From Candidatus Acidianus copahuensis (GTDB lineage: Archaea > Thermoproteota > Thermoprotei_A > Sulfolobales > Sulfolobaceae), in NCBI RefSeq assembly GCF_000632495.1, contig NZ_JFZT01000017.1:111790-175789 (forward strand): 64,000 nt of DNA, given 5' to 3'. The translations under genes were made by a program, and so were the position numbers. Below the pieces are notes generated by a model. The model did not search any database, was not told the DNA's origin, and saw only the letters and a list, made by a program, of their open reading frames with translations. Each line of letters begins with the position of its first letter. The first letter of the stretch is position 1. Positions 1 through 9,111 of this stretch are shown here, in pieces.

Positions 1-391
1 CAACATTGATTTTACTCTTCTTTACTTCATCTAAAACTTCCTCTGGTTTTATGTAATAGCCTGCTTTTGCCCTTAATGTTTTTAAGTTCACTGGGTATCT
101 TGAAAATATCTTTTCCCATCTATCCCCGAAAACACCATTGCTAACAACTAGTATATTTTCCCCTTTTTTTATCAGCGAAGATATGCTTTCCATCGCTGAT
201 GTTCCTCCTCCTGGAATTATGAATGCTTGGTAAGAAGGCGCATTTGTCAACTTTCTTAGAAAGCTGAGACTATATCTCATTACATCGGTAAACTCCTTTG
301 ATGTAAATCCGACATCTCCTCTAACTCCTGCTAATAGAACTTCATAATCAATCGTTTCAGGTCCAACATGCATGAGAATTTTTCTTGTCAT
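1..391 (-). CDS. Class V aminotransferase (alanine-glyoxylate / serine-pyruvate type), 5' part only
   Basis: Reading leftward from the ATG at 391 gives a protein beginning MTRKILMHVGPETIDYEV, then GVRGDVGFTS and IIPGGGTSAMES, and the frame runs off the window edge at 1 without a stop. The opening HVGPxxxxxEV and the glycine-rich GGGTSAMES segment are typical of the PLP-dependent class V aminotransferases that convert glyoxylate or pyruvate with alanine or serine as amino donor (AGXT family). About 130 residues are visible, roughly a third of a normal protein, so the PLP lysine is outside the window and the substrate cannot be fixed. It lies 56 bp downstream of the GH15 gene on the same strand and may share its transcript. 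Confidence 0.8.
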   Translation of the reverse strand, partial: MTRKILMHVGPETIDYEVLLAGVRGDVGFTSKEFTDVMRYSLSFLRKLTNAPSYQAFIIPGGGTSAMESISSLIKKGENILVVSNGVFGDRWEKIFSRYPVNLKTLRAKAGYYIKPEEVLDEVKKSKINV

Positions 392-447
392 AAAGGAATT
401 GATCAGAAGCAGAAAAAAAGCTTGTCAGACGTTTTTCTTTTTCTTCA

Positions 448-2169
448 TCAGTCTGTGTGAGCTGAGCTCATCATTTCCTCTAGCGCCACTAATACCTGGG
501 CATGAGTAAACATTTGTGGAAAGTTTCCCGTAAACTCTTTCCTTTCTATATTAACATGTTCACCTATTAAACCAAGAGGACTAATGTATAAATTCTTTAA
601 TAATAACTCCGCTTTTTCAATTTTACCTAATCTGATATACGTTCTAGCCAACCATGCTGAGGCTAAGGTAAAAGGGTGCATTGCCTCTCCCATGAAATCT
701 GTTCTGTACCTCTTAACGTAACCACTCACGTAAAGATCATTTTCTATTTTTTTAAGAGTCTGTAAGAACGTTTCGTCTTTTGCTTTAACAAACCCATACA
801 GTGGTAGAGTTAGAAGGCTTGCATCTACCTCATCTGTCCCAGCGTATCTTGTAAAGCCTGAATTTACGCAGTTTTCCATTATCCACGATTTTATTTGTTC
901 TTTAGCATCTGACCATCTGTCTTCTTTTCCTATTTCTATGGCCATCTTTCCTATTTTATCCAAGGCAACCCACATCATCACCTTAGAATGAGTATAATGC
1001 CTCTTTACACCCCTCTCTTCCCATATTCCAGAATCTCGCATCCTCCAATTTTTTGATTCCCAATCTGCTATATGTTCCAATTTTTCCCAATGCGAATTAA
1101 TAAATTTCTTATCCTTTGTTCTTCTAAAGTATTCATAAATTGCATTTATGAATATACCCTCTACATCAAGTTGAACTTGCTCCGCTGCAGCGTTTCCTAT
1201 TCTTACAGGCCTAGATCCTTTAAATCCATTAAGCCAAGTTATTTCTCTTTCAGGTGGAGGATTCCCTCCATCAACTGTATAAAGAGGATGTAAGAAAGGT
1301 TTTGAAGTAAAATTAATCAGACCAAGGAGAAAACCTAAAATTCTTCTAGCTTCAACTATATAATCAGCATAAAGGAGACCCTCGCTAATAATTGAGGAAT
1401 CTCTAATCCATGCAAACCTATAGTCCCAATTTCTTTTTCCACCAATAACTTCAGGTAAAGATGTGGTGGGTGCAGCTATCGGTGCACCAGTAGGTTGATA
1501 TATTGAAGCTAAGAGGACTGTTAGCGAAGTATCATATAACTGTCTTAGAGTTGGATCACTTATTCTATTCTTTTTCTTTATAACTGTTTGTTTCCAGAAT
1601 TTTACGCTTAATTTAAAGGACTTGTTTACAGATCTTCTAAATGGCTTGTGAAAAGGACCAAATTTCGTATCAGCCGAATAAACCATGTATATAAATCCCT
1701 TCCCTTTATCTACGATCCATGTGTCCGGAGAAGTTCTATTTAGTTTTAGATTCGAAAATAGAGCTATACAGTCCGTTTTTCCCGGATCATTAATCTTAAT
1801 TCCTTCTTTTTTCTCTTCTATAATTCCTCTTCTTAAACCATAATCGAAGACAGGATCTAGTTTGAGTCGTAGTTTATCATCAGAACTAATATGTCTTATT
1901 ATTCCTGCTTCACCTAATGGCATTACATCTATGATTACAGATCTTTTACCGTTCTTTGAGAATTCTGTTTTTAGAACATTTGATGATATATAGCTTATTT
2001 TTACCTCCCAATCGTCTTCTATAGGTAAAATGGAAAATTCCCCGCCATAATTATCATCAAGTAGTCTGGAGAAAACTGAAGGAGAGTCAAAGCGAGGAAG
2101 AGGCATCCACACTATCGAACCTTTATCTATTATTGTTGACGTTATACCATTACTTAGAAACGCTAGCAT
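448..2169 (-). CDS. Glycoside hydrolase family 15 (glucoamylase or trehalase)
   Basis: A 573-residue protein with the GH15 layout: an N-terminal beta-sandwich domain (about residues 1-220) followed by an (alpha/alpha)6 barrel. The barrel carries the family block NWDYRFAWIRDSS near residue 250 and AAAEQVQLDVEG near 330. The probable general acid is the Glu of GIWEERG (about residue 384) and the probable base is the Glu of IGEHVN (about 536). There is no signal peptide, so it should be cytoplasmic. Sulfolobales members of this family include both trehalases and glucoamylases, and the sequence alone does not separate them. It starts 21 bp after the DsrE-like gene, so the two are probably cotranscribed. 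It would release glucose from glycogen, maltodextrin or trehalose. Confidence 0.88.
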   Translation of the reverse strand: MLAFLSNGITSTIIDKGSIVWMPLPRFDSPSVFSRLLDDNYGGEFSILPIEDDWEVKISYISSNVLKTEFSKNGKRSVIIDVMPLGEAGIIRHISSDDKLRLKLDPVFDYGLRRGIIEEKKEGIKINDPGKTDCIALFSNLKLNRTSPDTWIVDKGKGFIYMVYSADTKFGPFHKPFRRSVNKSFKLSVKFWKQTVIKKKNRISDPTLRQLYDTSLTVLLASIYQPTGAPIAAPTTSLPEVIGGKRNWDYRFAWIRDSSIISEGLLYADYIVEARRILGFLLGLINFTSKPFLHPLYTVDGGNPPPEREITWLNGFKGSRPVRIGNAAAEQVQLDVEGIFINAIYEYFRRTKDKKFINSHWEKLEHIADWESKNWRMRDSGIWEERGVKRHYTHSKVMMWVALDKIGKMAIEIGKEDRWSDAKEQIKSWIMENCVNSGFTRYAGTDEVDASLLTLPLYGFVKAKDETFLQTLKKIENDLYVSGYVKRYRTDFMGEAMHPFTLASAWLARTYIRLGKIEKAELLLKNLYISPLGLIGEHVNIERKEFTGNFPQMFTHAQVLVALEEMMSSAHTD

Positions 2170-2190
2170 AAGTTTAAGAGAAAAAATAGC

Positions 2191-2538
2191 TTAAAAACTA
2201 ACTACAGAATATCCTTGATCTATCCTTTTTGCAGTCTCAACTCCTCCCATAACTTCAGGTATTCCATCGAAGATCTGATCCTTTGAAAGCCCCATATTCT
2301 TTAACGATATTCCGCAATAATTAACCTCGATACCAGCCTTTATCATATCTTCTATTACTTTTTTCATTTGTTCCGCATTTCCAGCACCTTTTAGTAAAGT
2401 CTCAACTCCTCTTCCAAGGAACATGAGTGCTACGGTAGCATTAGCGTTTTTTTTGGCTCCTAATGCGAAGTTCATTGCCATCATTGCTTTATTTATATCA
2501 TCTTTTCCAGCTGTTGAAATAACAAATATTTTTGCCAT
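2191..2538 (-). CDS. DsrE-like sulfur-relay family protein
   Basis: A 115-residue single-domain protein. The N-terminal strand MAKIFVISTAGKDD, the MAMNFALGAKK helix and the C-terminal GGVETAKRIDQGYSVVSF fit the DsrE/DsrF/TusD fold. A single Cys sits in the VNYCGISL strand (about residue 80), where family members often carry a persulfide-accepting Cys. In sulfur-oxidising Sulfolobales such proteins move sulfane sulfur, but here the neighbours are a GH15 hydrolase and an amino-acid permease rather than hdr or tusA genes, so the partner is unknown. It could also be a DsrE-fold protein with no sulfur role. Confidence 0.75.
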   Translation of the reverse strand: MAKIFVISTAGKDDINKAMMAMNFALGAKKNANATVALMFLGRGVETLLKGAGNAEQMKKVIEDMIKAGIEVNYCGISLKNMGLSKDQIFDGIPEVMGGVETAKRIDQGYSVVSF

Positions 2539-2601
2539 ACATCAAAGAGATCGGACACAATTAAAAGATTAATGAATAAATACTTTTTTAAGTAGTAAAA
2601 A

Positions 2602-3939
2602 CTAGTCTTCTTCCTTTTCTTGTTGTTCCTTTGCGATATCTATCACCTCAGCTACGAGAAAACCGGAAATTATACTAGACATAAATAAATAGACTAGTAC
2701 TGGAGAAGAGGAAGCAGCAGATTCAAAAAGTATATATAACGAAAAAATAAGAGCTATAGAACCGATAGTAATCTGGCTAATCCTTCTTCTATACCTTTTC
2801 GCTGATACTCTTAGAAGTGATGAGTTAGACGTTATATGAACAAAAAGATTGGCCAGTAAAGAACCTCCTCCTATGAACTCAAAGGCAGAAAATACGTGAC
2901 CACTGCTTAGAAAGAGGGAAGCAATAACTATAGCAAAGTAAACTATTATAGTAATAGTTGTAGCGTTTACTGGTCCTCTTTTCTGATCAAGTATTGCTAA
3001 AGACTTTGGAAAGAAGCCGCGATATGCCATGGAGTATGCTGTTCTGGAAGAAGCTAGAATGAAGGTTAAGCTCGCTAGTATACCATCATTTGCTGCTGCA
3101 AATAAAACAAAGGCAAGTGTTAGTAGACCAAATCTACTTTCTATAAGGCTAATGAGATTTAGTTGTTGGTCTGGTAGATGGAAAAATAAAACATGATCTG
3201 AGATGGCATAAATATCAAAAGCTGCTAGTAGACCTCCAAGTAAAATTACTATAATAATAGCTCTTGGTACATTTTTCTTTGGGTCTTTTACCTCTCCAGC
3301 CAAAGGCGTTATTGAACCGTATCCGGTAGGTATGCTAGATCCAAATAATATAGCTAGAATTATCTCGCCAATAGGGATATGTATACTAAAAGGATTATAA
3401 AAGGTAAAGTGAGTTGATTGTAAGAATAAAAAAGCCAAAATAGTCATAATAGAGATTTCTATGATACTTGCAAACATTGCATATTTTGCAGAGGGTCTAA
3501 TACCTAATAACGCGAATAAGGATGAAATTGCTAATATTACAAGAGCAGTAATCCAAGAATTTATGTGTAGGATTGATGCAAGTATAAATGAAGCTCCTAG
3601 AACATATGCAGAACCGTAAAGTGTAGAGTAAACTAGATAAATCCATCCTGTTTCAAATCCAAGTCTTCTAGATATAGAGAAATAGCTATATGTAAAGTAT
3701 CCTCCTGATTGTGTAAATTTTTTTGATAATATATAGATAGATAGTCCATTAACCAATACTAAGAGAGTACCTAAAATAATGGCTATTGATGCAAAGGTTC
3801 GTGCTAATAAGAACGCAGTTATTCCATACGTTAATATGCTAAGAAAAGGAGATTGACCACCTAGGCTTGTAAATACAAGATCTAATAGACCAATTTGCCT
3901 TTTAGGCTCTTCATTTCTTTCCTTAGCTTTCTCACTCAC
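2602..3939 (-). CDS. APC-family amino acid permease
   Basis: A 445-residue membrane protein with about 12 hydrophobic segments. The first helix region LLDLVFTSLGGQSPFLSI corresponds to the unwound TM1 substrate site of the APC superfamily. The central AGEVKDPKKNVPRAI loop is the highly conserved E-x-x-x-P-x-x-x-x-P-R motif after TM6. Both termini are charged and cytoplasmic in character (N-term MSEKAKERNEEPKRQ; C-term AKEQQEKEED). It probably imports amino acids or polyamines with protons. Substrate cannot be read from the sequence. It precedes the DsrE/GH15 pair on the same strand with a 63 bp gap. Confidence 0.88.
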   Translation of the reverse strand: MSEKAKERNEEPKRQIGLLDLVFTSLGGQSPFLSILTYGITAFLLARTFASIAIILGTLLVLVNGLSIYILSKKFTQSGGYFTYSYFSISRRLGFETGWIYLVYSTLYGSAYVLGASFILASILHINSWITALVILAISSLFALLGIRPSAKYAMFASIIEISIMTILAFLFLQSTHFTFYNPFSIHIPIGEIILAILFGSSIPTGYGSITPLAGEVKDPKKNVPRAIIIVILLGGLLAAFDIYAISDHVLFFHLPDQQLNLISLIESRFGLLTLAFVLFAAANDGILASLTFILASSRTAYSMAYRGFFPKSLAILDQKRGPVNATTITIIVYFAIVIASLFLSSGHVFSAFEFIGGGSLLANLFVHITSNSSLLRVSAKRYRRRISQITIGSIALIFSLYILFESAASSSPVLVYLFMSSIISGFLVAEVIDIAKEQQEKEED

Positions 3940-4012
3940 AATGGACTTATCTTTTTACAGAGTTTTAAAAACTTCTCAATCCGCAATATAATTTTCTCAT
4001 TTAGGAAGCAAT

Positions 4013-4162
4013 TTTAAATTATATTGTAAACTAATGGTTATTAATGTTCACATCTATTGAGCGGAGCCAGAAGATACCATCGTATGACGAGGATATAAAG
4101 TTCCCTTATAGAAAATATGTAAAATTCTTATAATGATAAATTTATCTAAAGTAATAAAATAG
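4013..4162 (+). CDS. Possible small leaderless ORF (39 aa), unknown
   Basis: In the gap between the APC permease and xthA, a TATA-like TTTAAATT at 4013-4020 is followed about 26 nt later by an ATG at 4043. This opens a frame to the TAG at 4160-4162. The product starts MFTSIERSQKIPSYDEDI and is hydrophilic at first, then basic and hydrophobic at the end. I recognise no family. The TATA-to-ATG distance matches the leaderless pattern of clear genes in this window, but such a short frame can arise by chance. The coding part is 4043-4162; the listed interval includes the promoter element. Confidence 0.28.
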
Positions 4163-4166
4163 CTTG

Positions 4167-4913
4167 TTATAAATCTATTTCTAAAATTATAGGAGCATGA
4201 TCAGAACCTATTATAGAGCCTAATATATCTGACTTCCTAACCTTTTTATTTAGAGATTTTGAAACTATGCAGTAGTCTATTCTCCATCCTATGTTTTTTT
4301 CTCTAGCATGGAAACGATAGGACCACCAGCTATAATGACCACCCTCTTTTATAAACATTCTAAATGTGTCTATGAACCCTAATGATAGGAAATGAGAGAA
4401 CCATTCCCTTTCCTGTGGGGTAAATCCTGCGTGTTCAATATTCTCTTTAGGTCTAGCAATATCAATTTCTTCATGTGCTACATTAAAGTCCCCACACGCT
4501 ATTATAGGTTTATTCAGTGATAATACGTAATTCTCAAAGGCTTTATTAAAAGATAGCTTGAAATCTAGTCTCTTTAACCCTTCGCCAGCATTAGGGAAAT
4601 ATACATTTATTACGTAAAAATCTTCAAACTCAGCTGTTATTACTCTACCTTCGCTATCATATTGTTCTTCTCCGAGTCCGTATTTTACACTTATTGGTTT
4701 AATTTTTGTTAGAGTCATAGTTCCACTATATCCTCTTTTCTTAGCAGGATTCAGGTATATAGAATAATCAGAGAATTGTAGATCTATTGGAACAATATCT
4801 GATTTTACCTCTTGAAATAAGTAAATATCTGCGTTTGTTTCCTTGATGAATTCTAGAAAGCCTTTTCCAATTATTGCCTTTAACCCGTTAATATTCCATG
4901 AAATAATTCTCAT
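4167..4913 (-). CDS. xthA: Exodeoxyribonuclease III / AP endonuclease
   Basis: A 248-residue protein of the full length expected for the ExoIII/APE1 family. Hallmarks in order: MRIISWNINGLKA at the N-terminus (metal-site Asn), LFQEVKSD (metal-binding Glu near residue 35), NVYFPNAGEG (active-site Tyr), CGDFNVAHEEIDIARP (catalytic Asp and Asn near 142-144), WRIDYCIVSKSL and the C-terminal GSDHAPIIL (Asp-His pair). All catalytic residues are present. It cuts DNA 5' of abasic sites and trims 3' blocked ends in base excision repair. It is transcribed alone, diverging from the sedolisin operon. Confidence 0.95.
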   Translation of the reverse strand: MRIISWNINGLKAIIGKGFLEFIKETNADIYLFQEVKSDIVPIDLQFSDYSIYLNPAKKRGYSGTMTLTKIKPISVKYGLGEEQYDSEGRVITAEFEDFYVINVYFPNAGEGLKRLDFKLSFNKAFENYVLSLNKPIIACGDFNVAHEEIDIARPKENIEHAGFTPQEREWFSHFLSLGFIDTFRMFIKEGGHYSWWSYRFHAREKNIGWRIDYCIVSKSLNKKVRKSDILGSIIGSDHAPIILEIDL

Positions 4914-5070
4914 AAAGAATGTTGAACATCGTAGCTTAAGATTCTTAATGGTTTCTAAGCGAAGTAAATACTTACTATTATTCTTATATCTAATATTTAA
5001 TAAATTCTATACTTAAGGATTATAAGAAGTATCTTCTTTCAATCTATAATTCGTTACTTATTAAGTAAGG

Positions 5071-5080
5071 TTTAAAAATA
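5071..5080 (+). promoter_or_regulatory. TATA box of the sedolisin operon
   Basis: TTTAAAAATA lies centred about 26 nt upstream of the ATG at 5101. This predicts a leaderless transcript starting at or next to 5101 and makes the in-frame ATG at 5080, which falls inside the TATA box, an unlikely start. Confidence 0.65.
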
Positions 5081-5100
5081 TGCCTTTTATATTAAATATC

Positions 5101-8100
5101 ATGCAAAAAGAAGTAGGTTTATTACTATCATTTTTTCTTATTTTACCGCTAATACCAGTATTGGTTTCTTCTGCTCAACCCACATATATATCTCCAAACA
5201 TTAATGGACAGATTGAGGGAAAAATAAATCCTAACACTGAAATTATGTTGAATATTTTTGTACAGCCTAAAAACTTTAATGAATTATATCTATTAATGCA
5301 AGAAATTTATAATGGTCAACTAAAAATGTCTAGAACGCAGTTAATTGATCGATTTGCCCCTATTCAAAAAGTTAATGAAATTGTATCTTATCTATCATCT
5401 CAAGGTTTCACGATCTATTTAAAGACACCTTTCTCTATAATGGCAGGTGCTCCGGCATATAAGGTTGAAAAAACATTCAATACAACTCTAGCCCTTTACT
5501 TCTCAAATAATGAGACATTCTATAAACCTATAGTAGATCCATCTATTCCTTCTCCTTTACGAAACGTTCTTATCTATGGGCTAACTAACTTCACCAAGGT
5601 AGATCCAACAGTCGAACCTCAGTACTATATCCTAGGTAAACTTTATCATGGGGAATTAATTCCATATAATTCTTCAAGGAGCACTCCCTTGTACGGTTTC
5701 CAGTTTTCAGCATCTTATCTAACTCCTGAAGATTTTGAGGGATTTTATAACGTAACAGGTAAGCATCCAGGCTCAAATGTAACTGTAGCCATAATTGACG
5801 CTTTTGGAGATCCTACAATATATCAGGATGTACAACAATTTGATGCAGAGTTTAATCTTCCTCCAGTAAATCTTACTGTAATTCCTATAGGACCATATCA
5901 TCCAGAGTATGGCTTATTTACAGGTTGGTATGAAGAAACAGCGTTGGACGTCGAAGCCGTTCACACAATGGCCCCATATGCTAATATAGAATTAGTAATT
6001 CCATTCGGCGACTCATTCGCAAATATTCTTCAAGCAATAACCTATATAGTTGCTGAAGATAATGCTCAAGTAGTTTCAATGAGTTTCGGAGCAGTAGAAA
6101 ACCTATTCTCTGCATCAGGATTTTACGCCTTCTATCAGGGAGTTCCATTCCCCAATTATCCATTGGTCAATCTATACTTTGCATTAGGTTCAGCTGAAGG
6201 AATTACATTTGTAGCAGCTTCAGGAGATGAAGGTGCCTATGGAGGAACTTACACTACTTATGGGGGTGTAATATTCCCTTCATCTTCACCATTTGTCCTT
6301 TCGGTAGGAGGCACATCGGTGTTTCCAAATATAACATCCGGTTACAACTACTTAAATGAACCAAATATAGGTATTTTTACAGTAGAAAAATCTACTGCTA
6401 CTTATGGTTATGAGACTGCGTGGAGTGCTAATCCATTATATGAAGGATTAGGTACAGGAACAGTAGGATCTGATGGAGGATATAGCACCTTCTTCCCATC
6501 TCCTTATTGGCAAAGATATATAAGTAATTCTACATTAAGAGCAACCCCGGACGTTGCGGCCGACGCTAATCCATACACGGGGTTTATAGAGGTAGTTTTG
6601 GGCACAGAAGTAGTCATTGGAGGGACAAGTTTATCCACACAATTATGGGGAGGTATAATAGCTGATATAGATTCTTATGTAGGTCATTCTCTAGGTCTAA
6701 TAGCTCCAATACTTTACGGAATATATGATAATTCAACTTTGTATAGCGAAGCGTTTCATGAGGTTACTTTTGGATTTAATGGAAAGTATTACGCCCAGCG
6801 GGGTTATAATTTAGTGACAGGAATTGGTACACCAAACGTAGGAATATTGGAGCAAGCCGTAAAGGATTACATAGCTGATCATCCTTCTCTAGAAATATCA
6901 ATTTCAACATTTGAGCAAGGTGTATCAATGCCATGGTATATGTATAATTCAAGGTTTAATATATTAGCTGAAATTTCATATCCTAATGGAACTCCTGTTA
7001 CTGAAGGGAGTTTTAGCGCATACATTTTTACAACAAAAGGATATCTTTCTTCAGTACCTCTAAGCTTTAATGGTACTACTTGGATTGGAAACTTTACAAT
7101 AAAACACGGAATGGAACCCAACATTTGGAGCATTGTCGTAAACGGAACTTCCCAAGATTTAACAGGCCAATCATTCACTGACATTGATGTTGGTGAGTCA
7201 ATAAATATTATAACTCCTGTAGGCGATATATTGCCTGTCGATTCGCCATTTTCCGTTTCAGCATGCATTTATTTTCCAAATGGCACACCTGTAGTAAATT
7301 CAACCTTTACTGCTGAGTTTTCACATGATCGGTATTCGTTCAATATAACTCTCCTAGAGATATCAACATCTGGTCTTTATAGTGGTACAGGGACACTTCT
7401 CTATCCAAATCCAGAAGGAACCTATATTATGAACATAGGAAATAAATACGGTTTTGCATATACTTACAATTATTTTGGAGAATATGTTTTTGGAGATATA
7501 CTAACACCAATAAATGATGGCCTTCCATCCGTTTCTCCTGGGGAAAACTTTACTTTCCTAGCTTTCACTTTCGATGCTTATGGCTATGGTATATTTACAT
7601 CACATGTTTATGCAGAGCTCATAGCTCCTAATGGAACGTTAATACTTAGAGTTCCGATGAAATTAGCCCCTGATGTGCCCCAATTCGGCGTTTATAATTT
7701 GTTTGAATATCATGAAGCTACTATTACTGTTCCTAAAGTAGCCCCTGGATTTTATAAAGTAGTAGCTTCCTCACTTGTTAACACATCAGCTGGTCCTGAA
7801 TATGGCAATTATACTACATTTATTTATATATCACCAACAATGCTAAATCCTATAATTAAGGGAGTTACTACGGCAGTAGAAGGGCAAACTGTTAGGGTTA
7901 TTGCAAATATAACATATCCTAATGGAACTGAGGTTAGATTTGGAACGTTTACTGCTACCTTTGTGCCTGATGAGCTTAACTTCGAGTCTCTAATAATAGG
8001 TTTTGATGTTGGCGTGCCAATGCAATACAATTATTCTAATGGGGTATGGGAAGCAACGTATCAATTGCCATCTATAATAAATGGCAGTATATATATGGGA

Positions 8101-9111
8101 GAACCTCTACAGTACTTTTCAGGTCCATGGCAGATCATAATTTCTGGAGTATCTGCTCTTGGATATAATGTAATTTCAACAAGTAATTTCGACGTCTTAC
8201 CATTTACGTTTATAGGAAAAGAAGTAATTTCCACCTCTAATGTTACATCTATTCCAATGATAGAATATAATGGTACAGAATATATACTTCAAGGAGTATA
8301 CTCTCCCTCCATTGTAGTAATGAATGTAAGAGATCTTGTATTAATGGATTCAAATATACAGAATATTACTGTACTAAATTCGACTATATACATATATGGA
8401 TCAGATATAACTACCATAAGTTCTAAAGATTCTACATTGTTCGTTTCTCAGAGTCAAATAGGAGGTAAACAAGTAGCGTTAACTCTCGTGAACTCAAACG
8501 TGTCACTTATAGCTACAGTTATTCACGATTCCAAATATGCGTTTAATCAGAGTAATAGCGTTATTTATGAAAGTGGTGTATCAGCATCAAATATATCTAA
8601 AACTTCAGTGTTACCCGCGCCAAATATAGTATCTATATCTCCATCTAATGTAACATCTCCTTCCTCAATAGTAACCTTGAATATTAGTGGTAAAGAACTA
8701 AAGGTAATTTCATTGACTCTAGGAGGGAAGAAGATACCATATACTTCATCTGAGACCTTTAGCGGGATAACCGTAATGTTTAGTTTTAATAGTTCTGCTA
8801 TGCCTGATGGAGATTACATAATTAATCTAACTCTAAGTGACGGGCTAACATACTCCTTGATTACGACCGTATATAATTCCTATCACGCAGTAGATCTCAA
8901 CTCCAAACTTAACTCTGATTTAAGTTCAGTTAACTCTTCAATAAGCACGGTAAAACAATCACTTTCTTCGGTATCATCTTCCTTATCTGACAAGATATCA
9001 AAAGCAAGCTCCACTGCTTCGATAAGTGAAGCGATAGGAATAATTGGACTAATAATAGCCATAATTGCCATCATGATTTTATTAATCTTCAGAAGAGGTG
9101 AGAGGAGATGA
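5101..9111 (+). CDS. Giant membrane-anchored sedolisin (S53) protease
   Basis: About 1336 residues. Layout: signal peptide (LLLSFFLILPLIPVLVSSAQ), pro-kumamolisin activation domain (to about residue 200), S53 catalytic domain (about 215-590), several Ig-like beta repeats each with a PNGTxV turn, a Ser-rich heptad-like stretch near the C-terminus, one transmembrane helix (IGIIGLIIAIIAIMILLIF) and a basic RRGERR tail. Numbered from the ATG at 5080, the catalytic residues are E286 and D290 (EETALDVE) and S517 (GGTSLST); the oxyanion Asp position appears shifted (SMSFGAVEN). NxT/NxS sequons are very abundant, fitting a glycosylated cell-surface protein. Sedolisins work at acid pH, which suits the organism's medium. 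The last four bases overlap the next gene. Confidence 0.93.
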   Translation: MQKEVGLLLSFFLILPLIPVLVSSAQPTYISPNINGQIEGKINPNTEIMLNIFVQPKNFNELYLLMQEIYNGQLKMSRTQLIDRFAPIQKVNEIVSYLSSQGFTIYLKTPFSIMAGAPAYKVEKTFNTTLALYFSNNETFYKPIVDPSIPSPLRNVLIYGLTNFTKVDPTVEPQYYILGKLYHGELIPYNSSRSTPLYGFQFSASYLTPEDFEGFYNVTGKHPGSNVTVAIIDAFGDPTIYQDVQQFDAEFNLPPVNLTVIPIGPYHPEYGLFTGWYEETALDVEAVHTMAPYANIELVIPFGDSFANILQAITYIVAEDNAQVVSMSFGAVENLFSASGFYAFYQGVPFPNYPLVNLYFALGSAEGITFVAASGDEGAYGGTYTTYGGVIFPSSSPFVLSVGGTSVFPNITSGYNYLNEPNIGIFTVEKSTATYGYETAWSANPLYEGLGTGTVGSDGGYSTFFPSPYWQRYISNSTLRATPDVAADANPYTGFIEVVLGTEVVIGGTSLSTQLWGGIIADIDSYVGHSLGLIAPILYGIYDNSTLYSEAFHEVTFGFNGKYYAQRGYNLVTGIGTPNVGILEQAVKDYIADHPSLEISISTFEQGVSMPWYMYNSRFNILAEISYPNGTPVTEGSFSAYIFTTKGYLSSVPLSFNGTTWIGNFTIKHGMEPNIWSIVVNGTSQDLTGQSFTDIDVGESINIITPVGDILPVDSPFSVSACIYFPNGTPVVNSTFTAEFSHDRYSFNITLLEISTSGLYSGTGTLLYPNPEGTYIMNIGNKYGFAYTYNYFGEYVFGDILTPINDGLPSVSPGENFTFLAFTFDAYGYGIFTSHVYAELIAPNGTLILRVPMKLAPDVPQFGVYNLFEYHEATITVPKVAPGFYKVVASSLVNTSAGPEYGNYTTFIYISPTMLNPIIKGVTTAVEGQTVRVIANITYPNGTEVRFGTFTATFVPDELNFESLIIGFDVGVPMQYNYSNGVWEATYQLPSIINGSIYMGEPLQYFSGPWQIIISGVSALGYNVISTSNFDVLPFTFIGKEVISTSNVTSIPMIEYNGTEYILQGVYSPSIVVMNVRDLVLMDSNIQNITVLNSTIYIYGSDITTISSKDSTLFVSQSQIGGKQVALTLVNSNVSLIATVIHDSKYAFNQSNSVIYESGVSASNISKTSVLPAPNIVSISPSNVTSPSSIVTLNISGKELKVISLTLGGKKIPYTSSETFSGITVMFSFNSSAMPDGDYIINLTLSDGLTYSLITTVYNSYHAVDLNSKLNSDLSSVNSSISTVKQSLSSVSSSLSDKISKASSTASISEAIGIIGLIIAIIAIMILLIFRRGERR

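Noticed and set aside
2191..2538. Member of a TusA/Hdr sulfur-oxidation cluster
   Set aside because: None of the expected partners (tusA, hdr, lbpA) is adjacent.
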